DNA of 64,000 bases from Lentibacillus sp. JNUCC-1 (GCF_009741735.1 NZ_WHOH01000001.1:1798001-1862000), one strand, 5' to 3'. Shown: positions 21,109 through 30,661, numbered from the stretch's first letter. Translations and numbers: made by a program. Notes: a model not told the origin generated them from the sequence alone.

Positions 21109-24100
21109 ATGAAAGCAATTCGACAGTATTTACAGCAAAGTGAAGACATACAATCAATCATGTCAGGGATTGAAAACGGCATGATGGAACAGCTTGTAGC
21201 AGGTACTTCGGGATCGGGACGCAGTTTGACAGTCTCGATGATTCATGAAGCTGCCCATAAACCTGTTCTGCTTGTGACGCATCAACTTGCCCAGGCACAA
21301 CAGCTTTATGACGATTTGTCAGAGCTCGCACCGGATACAGACATTTTTTTATACCCGGTCAACGAACTGATTGCCTCAGAGATCGCTGTTGCCAGCCCAG
21401 AATTGAAAAGCCAGCGCATTGACGCATTAACAGAGTGGACGACCAGGCAGTCGGGCATATTAATAGCCCCTGTTGCTGCTTTAAAACGGACTCTCCCTCC
21501 CAGTAAATATTGGGCACAATACCAATTGTCGTTTAGTGTGGGAGATGTTATCGATATTGACGCTTATTTAAAAGCGTTTATTCATATGGGTTATGAGCGG
21601 ACAGACATGGTGGATACACCAGGTCAATTTAGCATGCGCGGAGGCATTATTGATATTTATCCTTTAACGGAAAGTGATCCGCTCAGGATTGAATTGTTTG
21701 ATGATGAAGTGGACTCCCTTAGGACGTTTGATGCTGAAACCCAGCGCTCATTGGCTAAAAAAGACGTTTTAACAACCGGCCCAGCCACGGAATGGCTGTT
21801 GAGTGAAGAGGATATGATGCGGGCAGGGCAGCGGCTTGAAGCCTCCCTTGCCGAAACACTAGGGAAACTTTCGACGAACGATGAGAAGGAAACACTTGCA
21901 GGTGTGATCGAGTATGATATCGAGCAATTTAAAAGTTTGAACCCGTTTGAAGGCATGTACAAGTACGTTGACTTATTCTATGAAAAGCCAGCAAGTTTAC
22001 TAGATTATTTACCCGATAATGGTTTGGTGATTCTTGACGAAATGAGCCGTATTCAAGAGACAGCCACATACTTGGATAAAGAAGAGGCCGAGTGGTACAG
22101 CTCCTTGCTTGAATCAAGTCAAATGGTACGTGATATGCGTTTTTCTTATGATTGGCAAACGATTTGGGACAACATGACCCCGCGTCAGCGCATTTATCTG
22201 AGTGTTTTTCTGCGTCATATTTCAAATACCCAGCCACAAAACATCATAAATATGTCCTCACGTCCCATGCAGGAATTTCACGGTCAAATGAACTTGCTCA
22301 AAAGCGAATTGCAGCGTTGGGAAAAAGGGGAGTACTCTGTCGTCATACTGGCACCGAATGACCATCGGGCTGATAAAATCCAGTCGATCCTCCATGATTA
22401 CGATATGTCTGCAGCTGTGTCACATGAACTGGAACTGCCGTATCAAACAGAGCCGGTTATCACGATAGGCGCGATGCATGCTGGTGTTGAATTCCCTATG
22501 CATAAGCTGGTCATTATAACCGAAAATGAATTGTTCAAAAAGAAAACGCGTAAACCGCGTAAACGTCAAAAAATATCCAATGCAGAACGCATTAAAAGCT
22601 ATCAGGAATTGAAGACGGGTGATTATGTCGTTCATGCCAACCACGGCATTGGGAAATATTTAGGGGTTGAAACACTCGAGGTTGCTGGCAAACACAAGGA
22701 TTACATGCTGATTCGATACTCGGGTGACGATAAATTATATGTTCCGATTGACCAAATTGATCTGGTTCAGAAGTTTGTCGGCTCTGAAGGCAAAGAACCA
22801 AAACTGTATAAACTGGGCGGTTCTGAGTGGACTAAGGTGAAACGTAAGGTCCAGTCGTCTGTCGAGGATATTGCTGATGACCTGATTAAGCTATATGCAG
22901 AGCGGGAAGCAAGAAAAGGATACGCCTTTTCCAAAGATACAGCCCTTCAGGAAGAATTTGAAGCAGCATTTGCTTACCAGGAAACAGAGGATCAGATCAG
23001 ATGTGTTGAGGAGATCAAAGCGGATATGGAACGCGAACGCCCCATGGACAGGCTTTTATGTGGGGATGTGGGTTATGGGAAAACAGAAGTGGCTATTCGA
23101 GCGGCCTTTAAAGCAATTGCAGATGGCAAACAAGTGGCCATTTTGGTGCCCACTACAATTCTTGCTCAGCAGCATTTTGAGACCATTCGTGAACGGTTCC
23201 AGGAACAGCCTGTGGAAATTGGCATTCTAAGCCGCTTTGGTACAAAGAAACAACATCAGGAAACGCTGCGCGGCCTGAAGACAGGGACAGTTGATCTGGT
23301 CATAGGCACCCACAGAATTCTGTCCAAAGATGTTCAGTATAAGGACCTTGGGCTTCTCATAGTGGATGAGGAACAGCGCTTTGGAGTTAAACATAAAGAA
23401 AAAATTAAACAGATGAAATCAAATGTCGATGTCTTAACATTAACTGCTACACCAATCCCGCGTACACTGCATATGTCTATGCTCGGGGTTCGGGATTTGT
23501 CGGTGATTGAAACCCCGCCTGAGAACCGTTTCCCGATTCAGACATATGTGACCGAGTACAATCCGATTGTTCTCAGGGAGGCGATTGAACGGGAAATGTC
23601 ACGCGGGGGACAGGTTTTCTTCCTTTACAACCGTGTTGAACATATTGATAAGATGGCCAGGGATCTTTCGATGATTACAGAAGATGCCAGGATTGCGGTA
23701 GCACACGGACAGATGAATGAGACAGAACTCGAGAATGTCATGTTCGGCTTTTTGGAAGGGGAATACGATGTTCTTGTCAGCACGACTATTATTGAAACCG
23801 GTGTTGACATCCCGAATGTCAACACGCTTATCGTGTATGATGCCGACCGGATGGGTCTGAGTCAGCTTTATCAGTTAAGAGGGCGTGTCGGACGCTCTAA
23901 TCGCGTTGCTTACGCGTATTTTACCTACCAAAAGGACAAGATTTTAACCGAAGTGGCTGAAAAACGCTTGCAGGCGATTAAAGAATTCACTGAACTGGGG
24001 TCAGGCTTTAAAATTGCCATGCGTGATTTATCCATTCGAGGGGCAGGGAATTTGCTCGGGTCCCAACAGCACGGCTTTATCGACTCGGTTGGTTTTGATA

Positions 24101-24639
24101 TGTATTCTCAGATGCTTAAAGAAGCCATCGATGCTCGAAAAGCCGGAAAAGAATTGGACGAAATTGAGCTGTTTGAACCTGAATTGGCCCTTCAGCTGGA
24201 TGCGTATATTCCTGATTCATATATTGACGATGAAAAACAGAAGATTGCGATGTACAAAAGGGTTCAGGCTGTGAGCAGTCAGGATGATATTGAGGCTCTT
24301 CAGGAAGAATTGATCGACCGGTTTGGAGATTATCCTGAAGAAGTTGCTCATTTGCTGACGGTTGCGGCAACTAAAATGCTGGCCAAGCGCGAACGGGTCG
24401 AGTCTGTTCGAGAAGTCAATAAAAAGATTGAATTGCTGATTGAAGCTAACCGGAGCCAGAGAATCGATGGTGCGAAATTATTTCAGCTGGCAAATGAATT
24501 TGGCAGGCATGTCCAGCTCGGTACAGAGGACAAACAACTGAAAGTGATCATCCGTTCTTCCAAAGATATTGACCACAATCGGTATGAAACGGTTCAAGCA
24601 TTAATCGATCGTCTCAGCGAAGTAGACAGACTAGAATAG
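21109..24639 (+). CDS. mfd: Transcription-repair coupling factor Mfd
   Basis: A 1176-residue DNA translocase that removes stalled RNA polymerase and recruits UvrA; B. subtilis Mfd has 1177 residues. The N-terminal third is UvrB-like (GTSGSGRSLTV degenerate Walker A near residue 35). The RNA-polymerase-interacting CarD-like domain starts near 500 (LKTGDYVVHANHGIGKYLG). The helicase core has GDVGYGKTEVA (Walker A, near 650), DEEQRFG, TATPIPRTL and a C-terminal TRG region. It stands alone between a terminator and the spoVT promoter. Confidence 0.96.
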   Translation: MKAIRQYLQQSEDIQSIMSGIENGMMEQLVAGTSGSGRSLTVSMIHEAAHKPVLLVTHQLAQAQQLYDDLSELAPDTDIFLYPVNELIASEIAVASPELKSQRIDALTEWTTRQSGILIAPVAALKRTLPPSKYWAQYQLSFSVGDVIDIDAYLKAFIHMGYERTDMVDTPGQFSMRGGIIDIYPLTESDPLRIELFDDEVDSLRTFDAETQRSLAKKDVLTTGPATEWLLSEEDMMRAGQRLEASLAETLGKLSTNDEKETLAGVIEYDIEQFKSLNPFEGMYKYVDLFYEKPASLLDYLPDNGLVILDEMSRIQETATYLDKEEAEWYSSLLESSQMVRDMRFSYDWQTIWDNMTPRQRIYLSVFLRHISNTQPQNIINMSSRPMQEFHGQMNLLKSELQRWEKGEYSVVILAPNDHRADKIQSILHDYDMSAAVSHELELPYQTEPVITIGAMHAGVEFPMHKLVIITENELFKKKTRKPRKRQKISNAERIKSYQELKTGDYVVHANHGIGKYLGVETLEVAGKHKDYMLIRYSGDDKLYVPIDQIDLVQKFVGSEGKEPKLYKLGGSEWTKVKRKVQSSVEDIADDLIKLYAEREARKGYAFSKDTALQEEFEAAFAYQETEDQIRCVEEIKADMERERPMDRLLCGDVGYGKTEVAIRAAFKAIADGKQVAILVPTTILAQQHFETIRERFQEQPVEIGILSRFGTKKQHQETLRGLKTGTVDLVIGTHRILSKDVQYKDLGLLIVDEEQRFGVKHKEKIKQMKSNVDVLTLTATPIPRTLHMSMLGVRDLSVIETPPENRFPIQTYVTEYNPIVLREAIEREMSRGGQVFFLYNRVEHIDKMARDLSMITEDARIAVAHGQMNETELENVMFGFLEGEYDVLVSTTIIETGVDIPNVNTLIVYDADRMGLSQLYQLRGRVGRSNRVAYAYFTYQKDKILTEVAEKRLQAIKEFTELGSGFKIAMRDLSIRGAGNLLGSQQHGFIDSVGFDMYSQMLKEAIDARKAGKELDEIELFEPELALQLDAYIPDSYIDDEKQKIAMYKRVQAVSSQDDIEALQEELIDRFGDYPEEVAHLLTVAATKMLAKRERVESVREVNKKIELLIEANRSQRIDGAKLFQLANEFGRHVQLGTEDKQLKVIIRSSKDIDHNRYETVQALIDRLSEVDRLE

Positions 24640-24654
24640 AATTCCGTTTTACAA

Positions 24655-24684
24655 TGAATAGTTCTTTGGTGTTGCTTCATACTA
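24655..24684 (+). promoter_or_regulatory. Sigma-G type promoter of spoVT
   Basis: TGAATA (24655-24660) and CATACTA (24678-24684) with a 17-bp spacer match the sigma-G consensus. B. subtilis spoVT is sigma-G dependent. The -10 is about 91 bp ahead of the start codon. Confidence 0.75.
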
Positions 24685-24775
24685 AACCCATAAATGGTGT
24701 TTTTTACACACTTTATGAATGACTCACATGTCGATACATGCTGAATCAATCATTGAAGGAAAGAGAGGCTTTAAT

Positions 24776-25309
24776 ATGAAAGCAACTGGTATCGTAAGAC
24801 GCATTGATGATCTGGGCCGGGTTGTTGTCCCGAAAGAAATTAGAAGAACATTGCGTATTCGCGAAGGTGATCCACTGGAGATTTTCGTTGATCGTGATGG
24901 CGAGGTCATTTTAAAAAAGTACTCACCGATTAATGAACTGGGTAATTTCGCTCAGGAATATGCCGAGGCATTGTTTGATTCATTAAATCATCCTGTGCTG
25001 ATTTGTGATCGGGATGAGGTGATTGCTGTTGCAGGGGAATCAAAAAAGGATTATCTTAACAAACATATCGGGCCGGAGCTTGAGAAAGCATTGGAAAACC
25101 GTACGACCCTCTTGGAAACAGATACATCAGCAGTGGAATTACTGGAAGACAAAGAAGAAGATATTCAATCCTATTGCTTGAGTCCGATTATTGCCAATGG
25201 AGATCCGATCGGCAGCGTTATCCTTTTCTCAAGAGAAGAAACGATCGGGGAAGTGGAAGAAAAATCTGTCGCCACTGCAGCAAGCTTCCTTGCCAAGCAA
25301 ATGGAATAA
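24776..25309 (+). CDS. spoVT: Stage V sporulation protein T
   Basis: A 177-residue forespore transcription factor. Residues 1-50 are an AbrB-type swapped-hairpin domain (MKATGIVRRIDDLGRVVVPKEI), and residues 55-177 form a GAF domain. SpoVT tunes the sigma-G regulon. I chose ATG 24776, preceded by GAAAGAGAGG, which gives the family's length of 178. It is a paralogue in its N-terminal domain of AbrB at 5248-5532. Confidence 0.95.
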   Translation: MKATGIVRRIDDLGRVVVPKEIRRTLRIREGDPLEIFVDRDGEVILKKYSPINELGNFAQEYAEALFDSLNHPVLICDRDEVIAVAGESKKDYLNKHIGPELEKALENRTTLLETDTSAVELLEDKEEDIQSYCLSPIIANGDPIGSVILFSREETIGEVEEKSVATAASFLAKQME

Positions 25310-25336
25310 TTCAACTTCAAAAACAGTATAGATACA

Positions 25337-25378
25337 AAACAAAACCGCAGCACTTCATAAGTGCGCGGTTTTGTTTCT
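25337..25378 (+). terminator. Terminator after spoVT
   Basis: AAACAAAACCGC and GCGGTTTTGTTT form a 12-bp stem with an inner GCACTT/AAGTGC extension, followed by CTTTC. Confidence 0.8.
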
Positions 25379-25461
25379 TTCTGTTCCCCGCAATTCTCTG
25401 TGCTATAATAAAACCAGACAAGGTCGGAACATAACTTACCGGCAATGAAAGGCGTTTAATC

Positions 25462-27030
25462 ATGAAAGCTGAACAATCTCAAGGCCTTATTAAAGGCGCA
25501 CTGCTGCTGACAGTGGCTGGGTTTATTGGCAAGATGCTCAGTGCAGGCTACCGAATTCCCCTGCAAAACCTCACCGGTGACACCGGATTTTACATCTATC
25601 AGCAAGTGTATCCCATTCTTGGTGTGGCACTGATGCTCGCTCTTTACGGATTTCCTTCAGCTGTTTCAAGGCTTACTGCAGAAAACGATAGGGAACTTGG
25701 TTCCGGCAGTAGAGCATTTTACGGTCGCATCTGGCTGGCATTGGCTATTTTGAATGGTCTCTTTTTCATTATGTTATACGGAGGCGCACAGTTCCTTGCA
25801 CATATGACCGGTGATCCAAGTCTTGCGAATGGGTACCGGGTGACCGCCTTTGTGTTTTTGCTGATCCCTTTTACATCGCTTCTTCGTGGGGTTATGCAAG
25901 CTCATGGGAATATGGTAGCTATCGCTGGTTCACAGGTGACAGAACAGTTTGCGAGAGCCCTGATCATTACATTCGGTGCTTTTCTCATCACCCAAACAAG
26001 CGCAAATCTTTATGATATTGTGGTCATCGGTGCGGCGGCTCAAATAACAGGCGCCGTCCTCGCTATCATCGTACTGGTCTTATTTTGGCGGAGAGATAGC
26101 GCTGTTTATCAAACAAAAGCCGTTGCTTCAAGCCTCTCAGGGTTTTACATATTTAAAGTGATTGCCGGGTTTGGTTTGCTGGCTGCACTTAACCATATGA
26201 CATTGATTGTCATTCAGGCGGTGGATATGCTGACACTGGTACCGCACCTTGAAGATTATGGCCTTACGAAACAGAATGCGATGACAGCAAAAGGCATCAT
26301 CGACCGGGGGCAGCCGCTCGTTCAGCTCGGTACTGTCCTGGGCTCTTCATTCGCCCTTGCGCTGGTTCCCACCATTACAAAGCAGGGCTTAAAACAAGAG
26401 GGTCCCATACGGCGTGCTTTGGCGTTTAGTTTTTATCTGGCAGGTGGCGCGACGATTGGTCTGGTACTGATTTTTCCGGAAACGAACACATTGCTGTATG
26501 AAAATGGCGAGGGGACTGGCGCGCTGCGAATACTGGGACTGGCTCTCCTGCTGAGTTCGATCTCAATAACAGGTGTATCGATTTTACAAAGTATCGGACT
26601 TATGAAATGGACCGGATTGTTAATTGTATCGGCAGGCATAATCAAGTGGATCGGGAACATGGCGTTTGTGCCGATGTGGGGCCTGAAAGGAAGCGCTGCT
26701 GCGACGGTCGTGGCACTCGGACTCCTGACTGCAGCGGTACTGGTGCTGCTTTACATCAAGCTTCCGGGGCTCTCTTATAAAGGTGTGATCAGATGGCGGG
26801 CTTTCAGTTTAGCAGGGTCCGGCATGGCCGGATTGCTTTTAGCTGTGAAGGTCCTGCTGCCATTCTCGCTCATCACCTCCCGTCTTGTTCTGACCCTTTA
26901 CGTGACAGGGCTTGTGGGAGCGGGCGCAGTGGTTTATATCACCATCCTCATTAAGCTTAGAGCGCTTGACGATGATGACATCAGCATGCTTCCTTTTGCT
27001 TCAAAACTTATGAAACTCCGGAAAGGATGA
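25462..27030 (+). CDS. yabM: Polysaccharide/lipid flippase of the MOP superfamily (YabM, SpoVB-like)
   Basis: A 522-residue integral membrane protein with about 14 predicted hydrophobic segments across its length. The N-terminal LLLTVAGFIGKMLSAGYRIPLQ and YQQVYPILGVALMLALYGFPSAVSRL are typical of the SpoVB/YabM/Wzx branch, which exports cell-wall or capsule precursors. Its substrate cannot be read from sequence. The stop overlaps the first possible start of yabN by an ATGA junction, so the two are cotranscribed. Confidence 0.88.
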   Translation: MKAEQSQGLIKGALLLTVAGFIGKMLSAGYRIPLQNLTGDTGFYIYQQVYPILGVALMLALYGFPSAVSRLTAENDRELGSGSRAFYGRIWLALAILNGLFFIMLYGGAQFLAHMTGDPSLANGYRVTAFVFLLIPFTSLLRGVMQAHGNMVAIAGSQVTEQFARALIITFGAFLITQTSANLYDIVVIGAAAQITGAVLAIIVLVLFWRRDSAVYQTKAVASSLSGFYIFKVIAGFGLLAALNHMTLIVIQAVDMLTLVPHLEDYGLTKQNAMTAKGIIDRGQPLVQLGTVLGSSFALALVPTITKQGLKQEGPIRRALAFSFYLAGGATIGLVLIFPETNTLLYENGEGTGALRILGLALLLSSISITGVSILQSIGLMKWTGLLIVSAGIIKWIGNMAFVPMWGLKGSAAATVVALGLLTAAVLVLLYIKLPGLSYKGVIRWRAFSLAGSGMAGLLLAVKVLLPFSLITSRLVLTLYVTGLVGAGAVVYITILIKLRALDDDDISMLPFASKLMKLRKG

Positions 27031-27035
27031 TTCGA

Positions 27036-28490
27036 ATGACGCATCACATCGATATTATTGGCCTTGGAGGAGGAGATCTTGACCAGCTGCCTCTTGGCGT
27101 CTATAAACAGTTGAAAGCCGAAAACCGGCCAGTCTACGCACGAACCGGAGAGCATCCAGTCATTAAAACGTTGGAAGCTGAGGGTGTAACATTCCATACC
27201 TTTGATCACATTTACGAATCATATGATACATTTGAAGAAGTCTATGAAGCCATTGTGAACGAACTGCTACAGGCGGGTGAAAAAAGCCGTGTGATCTATG
27301 CCGTGCCCGGTCACCCCATGATGGCAGAAAAAACCGTCCAGCTGTTAAAAAGCCATCCTGACGCTGCTGTCACAATCAGTGGTGGGCAAAGCTTTCTTGA
27401 TGATCTATTTACATCACTCGGCATTGACCCTATTGACGGCTTTCAGCTGCTTGACGCGACCGGTTTTAAACGAGAGGACATCAAACTCGGTCAAGGGATC
27501 ATTTTTGCTCAAGTGTATGACCGAATGATTGCTTCCAATGTTAAACTGGCGCTTCTGGAAGAGTTGCCGGCCGACTATATCGTTACGGTCGTCGATGGTG
27601 CAGGAACATCCGAGGAAAAAGTGATATCCAAAACCCTCAGCGACCTGGATCATGAGAACATCTTTAATAACCTGACAACGGTTTATATCCCGCCGGTTCC
27701 AAATGCTCTGCTGAATCACACCTTTTCACGTCTCAAAAACGTCATTGCGGAATTGCGCGGACCGGACGGCTGTCCTTGGGATAGAGCTCAGACACACGAA
27801 TCGTTGAGAGAACATGCCATTGAAGAAGTGTATGAACTGATTGAAGCTATTGATGAGCAGGATGATGAGGGCATTGTAGAAGAGCTTGGAGATGTGCTTC
27901 TTCAGGTTATGCTCCATAGTCAGATTGGTGCGGACAACGGATTTTTCACAGTTGATGACGTAATCAAAGGGTTGACCGATAAAATGATACATCGTCATCC
28001 CCATGTTTTCTCAGACGTACAGGCAGATACCGTCGAAGAAGTCTATCAAAACTGGGACCAAATTAAAGCAGAAGAAAAAAGCGCCACCCGTAAGTCGTTG
28101 CTCGATGGGATACCACAGGGACTTCCGGCACTGGTCCATGCTTATAAGCTCCAGAAAAAAGCCGCTAAAGTTGGATTTGACTGGGATGACGAAACTGAAA
28201 TTTGGGATAAACTGACTGAGGAAATGGATGAGGTTAAAGAAGCCATTCAACATGAAAGCCCGACAGCTCTCGAGAAAGAATTAGGAGATATGTTGTTTGT
28301 TATGGTTAATTTGACGCGTCACATTGGCTTTAATCCTGAGTTGGCTTTAAATACTGCTAACACCAAATTCGCAACCCGCTTTCGCTATATTGAAAATAAA
28401 ATCACTGAACAACATTTAAATCTCCAGGATGTTCCGCTCCGACAGATGGATCAGTACTGGGATGAAGCTAAGACAAAGGAAGGGGAGTAA
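27036..28490 (+). CDS. yabN: YabN: tetrapyrrole methylase-like domain fused to MazG
   Basis: A 484-residue two-part protein. Residues 1-215 resemble the tetrapyrrole methylase (SAM) fold (IDIIGLGGGDLDQLPLG, AVPGHPMMAEKTV). From about 220 comes the MazG nucleoside triphosphate pyrophosphohydrolase, with LRGPDGCPWDRAQTHESLREHAIEE and the EELGD motif; a second MazG repeat near 380 has ELGDMLF. MazG hydrolyses NTPs, a house-cleaning role. ATG 27036 has AAAGG 9 nt upstream; ATG 27027 overlaps the yabM stop. Confidence 0.9.
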   Translation: MTHHIDIIGLGGGDLDQLPLGVYKQLKAENRPVYARTGEHPVIKTLEAEGVTFHTFDHIYESYDTFEEVYEAIVNELLQAGEKSRVIYAVPGHPMMAEKTVQLLKSHPDAAVTISGGQSFLDDLFTSLGIDPIDGFQLLDATGFKREDIKLGQGIIFAQVYDRMIASNVKLALLEELPADYIVTVVDGAGTSEEKVISKTLSDLDHENIFNNLTTVYIPPVPNALLNHTFSRLKNVIAELRGPDGCPWDRAQTHESLREHAIEEVYELIEAIDEQDDEGIVEELGDVLLQVMLHSQIGADNGFFTVDDVIKGLTDKMIHRHPHVFSDVQADTVEEVYQNWDQIKAEEKSATRKSLLDGIPQGLPALVHAYKLQKKAAKVGFDWDDETEIWDKLTEEMDEVKEAIQHESPTALEKELGDMLFVMVNLTRHIGFNPELALNTANTKFATRFRYIENKITEQHLNLQDVPLRQMDQYWDEAKTKEGE

Positions 28491-28496
28491 TGCATT

Positions 28497-28757
28497 ATGC
28501 GTTTGGATAAATTTTTGAAAGTATCACGATTGATCAAGCGACGTACCTTGGCTAAAGATGTTGCAGAGCAGGGAAGGATCACAATAAATGGTCAAAAAGC
28601 CAAAGCATCTGCCAATGTAGCGGTCGGTGATCAGGTTACCATTCAATTTGGGCAGAAGCTCGTAACCATTGAAGTGACTGCTATGAAGGAACATGTGAAA
28701 AAAGACGAAGCAGAAATGTTGTATAAACTCATTAAAGAAGAAAGATTGGCTGAATAG
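28497..28757 (+). CDS. rqcP: Ribosome-associated quality control protein RqcP (YabO)
   Basis: An 86-residue single S4-domain RNA-binding protein. MRLDKFLKVSRLIKRRTLAKDVAEQGRITINGQKAKAS-type sequence is the complete S4 fold. In B. subtilis RqcP (YabO) works with RqcH in adding poly-alanine tails to nascent chains on stalled 50S subunits. It follows yabN after 6 bp. A hairpin that overlaps the yabP ribosome binding site lies just downstream. Confidence 0.9.
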   Translation: MRLDKFLKVSRLIKRRTLAKDVAEQGRITINGQKAKASANVAVGDQVTIQFGQKLVTIEVTAMKEHVKKDEAEMLYKLIKEERLAE

Positions 28758-28768
28758 AATAGTTCTAC

Positions 28769-28804
28769 CCTTGTCCATCCGTGCATACACTGGTATGGAC
28801 AAGG
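28769..28804 (+). promoter_or_regulatory. Hairpin over the yabP ribosome binding site, with a sigma-E-like -10 in its loop
   Basis: CCTTGTCCAT (28769-28778) and ATGGACAAGG (28795-28804) form a perfect 10-bp stem. The right arm covers the first four bases of the yabP AAGGAGG (28801-28807). The loop holds CATACACT (28784-28791), which matches the sigma-E -10 consensus. I saw no convincing -35, and no T-run for a terminator. Confidence 0.5.
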
Positions 28805-28815
28805 AGGGCTTAGCG

Positions 28816-29121
28816 ATGAATTATTATAACAAGGAAACCACCGTTCCGCCACGTGCTGAAAAGGAACACCACTTAAAGATTATTAACAGAAAAAGCATTG
28901 AGATCACAGGGGTTAAAGAAGTCGACAGCTTTGATAATGAAGAGTTTCTTTTGGAGACGGTCATGGGTTATCTGATCGTGCGCGGACAAAACCTGCACTT
29001 GAAAAACCTTGATGTCGCTGAAGGTGTGGTCTCAATTAAAGGCCGGATCTACGAGTTGTCCTATGTGGACGAGCATTCACAGGAGAAAGCTAAAGGCTTC
29101 TTTAGCAAGCTCTTCAGATGA
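28816..29121 (+). CDS. yabP: Sporulation protein YabP
   Basis: A 101-residue YabP/YqfC-family protein, needed for efficient sporulation in B. subtilis where it is expressed under sigma-E with yabQ. HLKIINRKSIEITGVKEVDSFDNEEF and TVMGYLIVRGQNLHLKNLD are family signatures. I chose ATG 28816, 8 nt after AAGGAGG; the upstream ORF start at 28771 lies inside the hairpin. It overlaps yabQ by 4 bp. Confidence 0.92.
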   Translation: MNYYNKETTVPPRAEKEHHLKIINRKSIEITGVKEVDSFDNEEFLLETVMGYLIVRGQNLHLKNLDVAEGVVSIKGRIYELSYVDEHSQEKAKGFFSKLFR

Positions 29122-29720
29122 CATTGAGTGTTCAGCTGATGACGATGATCGCCATGATTTCAGGAGGTTTTTATCTGGGCATGGCCCAGGATACACATCG
29201 GCGGTTGTCCATTCACTGGAAAAATCGCCTGCTTCTTTTATACGTCATGGAGATTTCTTTTTGGCTGGTGCAGTCACTTCTTTTGTTTTATGTTTTATTT
29301 CTGGTTAATAACGGGGAACTTGGGATATATGTATTTCTTGCCGGTTTGCTCGGTTACTCGGCCTACCGGGCACTGGCTGCCCCAACTTATAAACGAATCC
29401 TTGAAAAAGCAATCGCCATCATACGACAGATCCTTCATGGACTGCACCGGATTTTCCGAGTACTGTTTGTCCTCCCCCTAAAATGGCTGTTTCATGTGCT
29501 TGTGGTGACTGTCTTATTTATATTGAATCTATTATTTTCTATTTTCATTTATCTATTTAAAGTGATATACTGGCCTGTAAAATGGATGTTCAAACTGATT
29601 TATCGGTTGATGCCAGAGTGCGTTCAGAGATTCATCCACAAATTGGCAGGGTTTTATAGTACAATAGAGAATATCATCAAAAAACGAGCTGCCTATTTCA
29701 TCAATAAATGGAGGTCATAA
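29118..29720 (+). CDS. yabQ: Spore cortex biosynthesis protein YabQ
   Basis: A 200-residue membrane protein with about five hydrophobic segments in residues 1-150 (LSVQLMTMIAMISGGFYLGM, FWLVQSLLLFYVLFLV, LGIYVFLAGLLGYSAYRAL, LFHVLVVTVLFILNLLFSIFI). In B. subtilis YabQ is needed for cortex formation and localises to the membranes around the forespore. The basic C-terminal part is probably cytoplasmic. The ATGA overlap with yabP shows co-expression. Confidence 0.9.
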   Translation: MTLSVQLMTMIAMISGGFYLGMAQDTHRRLSIHWKNRLLLLYVMEISFWLVQSLLLFYVLFLVNNGELGIYVFLAGLLGYSAYRALAAPTYKRILEKAIAIIRQILHGLHRIFRVLFVLPLKWLFHVLVVTVLFILNLLFSIFIYLFKVIYWPVKWMFKLIYRLMPECVQRFIHKLAGFYSTIENIIKKRAAYFINKWRS

Positions 29721-29724
29721 TCAG

Positions 29725-30102
29725 ATGTCTGCAAAAAGAACAGTCACTAAGTTAGAATCCAGTTATATGAAGCAATATGACGCACATGTTGAACGTCAAA
29801 ACAGAAAAAGACAACGACTGATCAGACGGCTTGTTCTTTTTGCAGTGATTATGCTGCTGATCGTAGGCGGCATGACAGCCTATCATGTGAAACAGAGGAG
29901 TATCCAGTCAGCGAAACAGGCCGAGTACGAACAAATGACTGAGAAACTGGAAAAATTAAAGTCAGCTGAAGTTGATTTGAGGGAAGAAATCAAGCTGTTA
30001 AACGATGACGAATATGTGCTTGAAATCGCTAGAACAAATTATTTCTTCTCAAAAAAAGGTGAATTAATTTTTAAACTGCCGAATGAAGAGCCCTCTTATT
30101 GA
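29725..30102 (+). CDS. divIC: Cell division protein DivIC
   Basis: A 125-residue bitopic septum protein (FtsB-like) that forms a complex with DivIB and FtsL. Residues 1-34 are a basic cytoplasmic tail, 35-53 the single membrane segment (LVLFAVIMLLIVGGMTAYH), 60-95 an extracellular coiled coil. The conserved YVLEIARTNYFFSKKGELIF follows near the C-terminus. ATG 29725 follows GGAGG by 9 nt. Its gene is only 4 bp after yabQ. Confidence 0.93.
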   Translation: MSAKRTVTKLESSYMKQYDAHVERQNRKRQRLIRRLVLFAVIMLLIVGGMTAYHVKQRSIQSAKQAEYEQMTEKLEKLKSAEVDLREEIKLLNDDEYVLEIARTNYFFSKKGELIFKLPNEEPSY

Positions 30103-30128
30103 CACACTTTTATAAAATTGACTATACT
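30099..30128 (+). promoter_or_regulatory. Sigma-A promoter of yabR
   Basis: TTGACA (30099-30104), 18 bp, TATACT (30123-30128), overlapping the divIC stop and about 78 bp ahead of yabR. Confidence 0.65.
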
Positions 30129-30205
30129 ATATAGAGGATGTATCAATTTGACACCTTTTTACGCGATGTCAAATTCTCAAAAATCTAAGGAGGAGCATTT
30201 TCTTT

Positions 30206-30589
30206 ATGTCGATCGAAGTAGGCAGCAAACTGCAGGGTAAGGTGACCGGAATCACACATTTCGGTGCATTCGTGGAGTTGGAGAAGGGTACGACGGGGCT
30301 TGTGCATATCAGTGAGGTCGCCGACACCTATGTCAAGGACATCAAAGACCATCTTTCAGTGGGAGATGAAGTGACGGTTAAAGTGCTCAATGTGGAAGAT
30401 GACGGCAAAATCGGGCTATCCATTAAAAAAGCAAAAGATCGGCCGCCGCGCCAGAAAAAGCCACGGGAGCGCACGGAATCATTTGAATCGAAAATGAATC
30501 AGTTTCTCAAAGACTCAGAAGACCGTTTGGCCTCTTTAAAGAAGCACACGGAATCCAAACGCGGAGGTCGAGGTGCTAAAAGAGGATAG
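30206..30589 (+). CDS. yabR: S1 RNA-binding domain protein YabR
   Basis: A 127-residue protein with one S1 domain at residues 4-72 (GSKLQGKVTGITHFGAFVEL, TGLVHISEVADTYVKDIKDHL), followed by a highly basic tail rich in Lys and Arg. It is related to polynucleotide phosphorylase S1 domains and general stress protein 13. Its function is unproven. ATG 30206 follows AAGGAGG by 12 nt. It has its own promoter and terminator; an insertion sequence has landed in that terminator's T-tract. Confidence 0.88.
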   Translation: MSIEVGSKLQGKVTGITHFGAFVELEKGTTGLVHISEVADTYVKDIKDHLSVGDEVTVKVLNVEDDGKIGLSIKKAKDRPPRQKKPRERTESFESKMNQFLKDSEDRLASLKKHTESKRGGRGAKRG

Positions 30590-30625
30590 CAGTTGCTGTC
30601 TATTTAAATATGCTCATTTATATAA

Positions 30626-30661
30626 AAAAGCAGGGACCACATATGTGGTCCCTGCTTTTTT
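30626..30661 (+). terminator. Terminator after yabR
   Basis: AAAAAGCAGGGACCAC and GTGGTCCCTGCTTTTT form a perfect stem around ATAT, followed by a T-run. The T-run is also the first part of the insertion's target duplication. Confidence 0.9.
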
